Assembly (NCBI GenBank): GCA_025936595.1
Contig: JAICTB010000002.1
Span: 1 to 32,665, forward strand
Length of the DNA stretch: 32,665 bases
Reading direction: 5' to 3'
From: Thermoleophilia bacterium
GTDB taxonomy: Bacteria; Actinomycetota; Thermoleophilia; Gaiellales; Gaiellaceae
Shown: positions 30,304 to 32,665 of the stretch, piece after piece
Position numbering within the stretch: position 1 is the stretch's first letter
Layout of the letters: every line of letters begins with the position of its first letter
Notes under the pieces: generated by a model
Databases searched by the model: none
What the model was told of the DNA's origin: nothing
The model's input: the letters and a program-made list of their open reading frames with translations, nothing else
Position numbers and translations under genes: made by a program

Positions 30304-31043
30304 CGAAGCAGCGCGAGACACGCGAGCGCGTGCTCGAGCTGATCGAGCCGCTCAGCGTCGGCGACGCGATCCCGTCGGAGCGCCAGCTCGGCATCGACCT
30401 CGGCGTCTCCCGCCTGACGGTGCGCGCCGCCCTCGACGAGCTCGTGCGCGAGGGCTACCTCGTCCGCCGCCGCGGCGCCGGCACCTTCGTCGCCGAGCCC
30501 AAGGTCGCAAAGGGCATCGACATCACGTCGTTCAGCGACGACATGCGCGCCCGCGGCCTCAACCCCGGCAGCCGCACGCTCGACCTGCGCGACATCCCGG
30601 CGGGGGCGCGGCTCGGCCGCATCCTGCACGTCTCGCCGTCGGAGAGGATCGTCGCGATCAAGCGACTCCGGCTCGCCGACGGTGAGCCGATGGCGATCGA
30701 GCTCCTACACGTTCGCGGCTCGCTCGTCCCCGGGCTCACCGGCCGCGACCTGGAGGAGAACTCGTTCTACGACCTGCTCGCGAGCCGCTACGAGATCTCG
30801 ATCGTCGGCGGCACGCAGACGGTCGAGCCGACGGTGACGAACGACGAGGAGTCGGCGGCGCTCGGCGTTCCCCTCCATTCGCCGGCGCTCCTCTTCGAGC
30901 GGGTGACGCGGTCTTCCGACGGCGACGTCGTCGAGTACACGAGCTCGACCTACCGGGGCGACCGCTACCGGCTCGTCACGGAGATCGGCCTCGGCGGCAA
31001 GCCGCTCCAGCCGCTCAGCGTGGCCGGACTGGACCAGTTCTGA
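30300..31043 (+). CDS. GntR/HutC-type regulator with UTRA domain, DasR/NagR-like
   Basis: The 247-residue protein has an N-terminal winged helix (about 15-70; IPSERQLGIDLGVSRLTVRA, then LVRRRGAGTFV) and a UTRA effector-binding domain (about 85-235; MAIELLHVRGSLVPGL and FERVTRSSDGDVVEYTSSTY). UTRA regulators of this group bind phosphorylated amino sugars. Its location beside nagA and a sugar transporter, and several TGGTCTAGACCA-like sites nearby, support a DasR-like role. The TTG start overlaps the ATPase stop. It probably also regulates its own operon. The exact effector is inferred. Confidence 0.88.
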   Translation: MTKQRETRERVLELIEPLSVGDAIPSERQLGIDLGVSRLTVRAALDELVREGYLVRRRGAGTFVAEPKVAKGIDITSFSDDMRARGLNPGSRTLDLRDIPAGARLGRILHVSPSERIVAIKRLRLADGEPMAIELLHVRGSLVPGLTGRDLEENSFYDLLASRYEISIVGGTQTVEPTVTNDEESAALGVPLHSPALLFERVTRSSDGDVVEYTSSTYRGDRYRLVTEIGLGGKPLQPLSVAGLDQF

Positions 31044-31046
31044 GAT

Positions 31047-31109
31047 TGGTATTGACTTCTCTGTGACCACTGTGAGACTATCCGCCGGAATGGGAAGTGG
31101 TCTGTACCA
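31047..31109 (+). promoter_or_regulatory. Promoter and GntR operators of the sugar-binding protein gene
   Basis: TTGACT (31052-31057), an 18-bp spacer and GACTAT (31076-31081) form a promoter. TGGTCTGTACCA (31098-31109) lies about 17 bp after the -10, and a half-matching TGGTATTGACTT (31047-31058) overlaps the -35. The double placement around the promoter is typical for a repressor. The leader of about 75 nt to the GTG contains a GGGGG SD-like stretch. Confidence 0.65.
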
Positions 31110-31166
31110 AATTCGCGGCGCCGTCGCTCTTTCCGAGCCGGGCCGCCTGACTCTGGGGGCATCCAG

Positions 31167-32411
31167 GTGAAGAGACGCAGCATCGTCGCGCTCTCGATTG
31201 TCGCCGTGACGGCGGCAGCGGTCATGGCCGCGACGTCGGGAGCGGCAACCAGGCACGCGACGGCCAACAGCATCACCGTCTGGCTTCAGGTCGACGCACA
31301 GTCCGGCTGGCCGGACCTCGTCGCCTCTACGAACCAGAAGTTCCAGTCCGACCATCCCGGCACCACGGTGAGCGTGCAGTACCAGAACTGGGGCGACCAC
31401 CTGCAGAAGTTCGACGCGACGCTCGCCGGCGGCGGCGGGCCCGACGTGATCGAGATGGGCAACACCGAGATGACGAAGTACATGGCGGCCGGTGCGTTCG
31501 CGTCGCTCGACCGCTCGTCGTTCGACAACTCGGCGTCGTGGCTGAAGGGCCTCGCCGCATCCGGGGCGTTCGGCGGCAAGACCTACGGCGTGCCGTACTA
31601 CGCAGGCTCGCGCGTCGTCACCTACCGTACCGACCTGTTCAAGAAGGCGGGCATCAGGAAGCTGCCGACGACGACGGCCGCGTACATGGCCGACGCGAAG
31701 CGGCTGCTTGCGAAGAACCCGAAGAAGGGCTTCTCGCCGATCTACATCGCGGGCACCGACTGGTACGTCGCGATGGGCTTCGTCTTCGACTACGGCGGCG
31801 GGATCGCGCAGCAGATCAGCGGCAAGTGGAAGGGCCTCCTCGACTCGAAGAAGTCGATCGCCGGCCTGACCGCGTTCAGGAACTTCTACCTCGCGACCTC
31901 GCGGGCGTCGAAGACGACGGACGAGACGCATCCGAACCCGTACGACGTGTACGCACAGGGCCAGGCCGCGTCGATGATCGGCCCGAGCTGGTTCACCTGC
32001 TGCGTCGGGAAGGCCTACACGGGCTCGACCGCGCAGTTCGTGATGCCCGGTCACGTGAAGGGCCAGGCGATCCCGGGCTTCCTCGGCGGCTCCGATCTCG
32101 CCGTTCCCGCGACCTCGAACTCGAAGTCGCTCGCCGCCGACTGGATCAAGGACTTCACCTCGACGAGTGCGGAGAAGACCCTCCAGGCGAAGGGCAACAT
32201 CCCGAACGCGACCAACCTGCTCGGCTCGAGCGTCAACGAGCGCGCGGCCGCCCGGAGCTGGTTCGTCCCGACGGCGAAGCACTGGGTCGACGTCGAGAAC
32301 GGCAACATCCTCCGCAACATGCTGGCGCAGATCCTCACGAACAAGCTGTCGATCAGGCAGGCAGCGTCGTCCGCCAGCGACAACATCGCGTCGGTGCTGA
32401 ACCAGCCGTAA
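31167..32411 (+). CDS. Extracellular sugar-binding protein of an ABC importer
   Basis: The 414-residue protein has a Sec signal peptide (MKRRSIVALSIVAVTAAAVM) and the fold markers of family 1 solute-binding proteins (ITVWLQVDAQSGWPDLVAST, GGGGPDVIEMGNTEMTKYMA, YGVPYYAGSRVVTYRTDLFK). It should capture an (amino-)sugar or oligosaccharide outside the membrane for the permease encoded next. There is no lipobox Cys after the signal peptide, unlike most actinomycete lipoprotein binding proteins, so anchoring is unclear. Two adjacent Cys (WFTCCVG) are present. The GTG start is preceded by a G-rich SD-like segment. Operators upstream link it to the GntR regulator; N-acetylglucosamine or chitobiose is a likely ligand by context. 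Confidence 0.9.
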   Translation: MKRRSIVALSIVAVTAAAVMAATSGAATRHATANSITVWLQVDAQSGWPDLVASTNQKFQSDHPGTTVSVQYQNWGDHLQKFDATLAGGGGPDVIEMGNTEMTKYMAAGAFASLDRSSFDNSASWLKGLAASGAFGGKTYGVPYYAGSRVVTYRTDLFKKAGIRKLPTTTAAYMADAKRLLAKNPKKGFSPIYIAGTDWYVAMGFVFDYGGGIAQQISGKWKGLLDSKKSIAGLTAFRNFYLATSRASKTTDETHPNPYDVYAQGQAASMIGPSWFTCCVGKAYTGSTAQFVMPGHVKGQAIPGFLGGSDLAVPATSNSKSLAADWIKDFTSTSAEKTLQAKGNIPNATNLLGSSVNERAAARSWFVPTAKHWVDVENGNILRNMLAQILTNKLSIRQAASSASDNIASVLNQP

Positions 32412-32432
32412 CGCGTGCAGGAAAGCAGTCCC

Positions 32433-32665
32433 ATGGCTGTCGCCGCCGAGACCATGATCGACCGGTCTCGGCGGCGCCGCCGTTTCGGGGGGCGTGCGCT
32501 GCGCGCATCGATCCCCTACGGGCTGATCGCGCCGGTCGTCGTCGTGACCGCCGTCATCCTCGGCTATCCGATCTACTGGCTCGTCAAGCTCTCGACGCAG
32601 CAGTACGGCCTGTTCGAGCTGATCCGGCACAAGGGCATCGGCGTCGGCCTGCGCAACTACCACTC
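32433..32665 (+). CDS. Sugar ABC transporter permease, N-terminal part (runs off the window)
   Basis: From ATG 32433 the first 77 codons read an Arg-rich cytoplasmic start (MIDRSRRRRRFGGRALR), the first membrane helix (YGLIAPVVVVTAVILGYPIY) and the periplasmic segment ending in GVGLRNYH. This matches the start of MalF/UgpA-type permeases, in which NY(x) marks the beginning of the family domain. GGAAAG lies about 10 nt before the ATG. It is 21 bp after the binding-protein gene and certainly in the same operon. The rest is beyond the window edge, not truncated. Confidence 0.88.
   Translation, partial: MAVAAETMIDRSRRRRRFGGRALRASIPYGLIAPVVVVTAVILGYPIYWLVKLSTQQYGLFELIRHKGIGVGLRNYH

Noticed and set aside
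30705..32663. 652-aa open frame on the minus strand
   Set aside because: Antisense to the GntR regulator and binding-protein genes, which have clear domains.
1..32665. CRISPR arrays or rRNA genes
   Set aside because: No regularly spaced direct repeats and no conserved rRNA segments were seen.

Overview
This window is a very GC-rich bacterial chromosome segment. It uses GTG and TTG starts often, packs short overlapping genes, and carries typical actinomycete gene families: a BTAD/SARP regulator, cyclase-AAA-TPR proteins, a NarL/DesK-type two-component pair and a DasR-like GntR regulator. I infer Actinomycetota, possibly class Thermoleophilia (Gaiellales/Solirubrobacterales-like); no single marker here proves the class.

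Left part, 1-12.4 kb. The window opens in the 3' end of infA, followed by mutS2 and a convergent EamA-type exporter. A minus-strand cold-shock cluster follows: a small charged protein, a divergent cold-shock-domain protein, and cspA, whose Shine-Dalgarno (SD) is buried in a leader hairpin. Next come a PAP2 phosphatase with an apparently leaderless start and a large GT-C-like membrane glycosyltransferase. A tightly coupled three-gene unit then encodes a patatin-like lipase, a 42-aa CxxC peptide that sits exactly in the gap (TGATG and ATGA overlaps), and a four-helix membrane protein. After it lie a histidine kinase/response regulator pair and a small membrane protein.

Middle part, 12.4-24.5 kb. 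This stretch looks like an integrated island. At its right end is an intact tRNA-Arg(CCT) whose 3' end overlaps a large serine recombinase gene. At its left end is an exact 19-bp copy of the tRNA 3' region in the same orientation. Inside are an adenylate cyclase-AAA-TPR protein, a free-standing LuxR-type HTH, two small secreted proteins, a BTAD/NB-ARC/TPR regulator with a degenerate cyclase domain and three 11-bp-phased heptamer repeats in front of it, small unknown genes, and a roughly 0.9-kb non-coding stretch full of inverted repeats just before the recombinase.

Right part, 24.5-32.7 kb. An L,D-transpeptidase is followed by a 163-bp MITE-like element with 18-bp terminal inverted repeats and a TTA duplication, directly in front of an APC-type amino acid transporter and a thioesterase. 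The window closes with an amino-sugar uptake and catabolism locus: nagA diverging from an ABC ATPase-GntR/UTRA regulator pair, then a sugar-binding protein and the start of a permease. Sites like the DasR operator (TGGTCTAGACCA) lie at the promoters of this locus, so one regulator probably controls it all.
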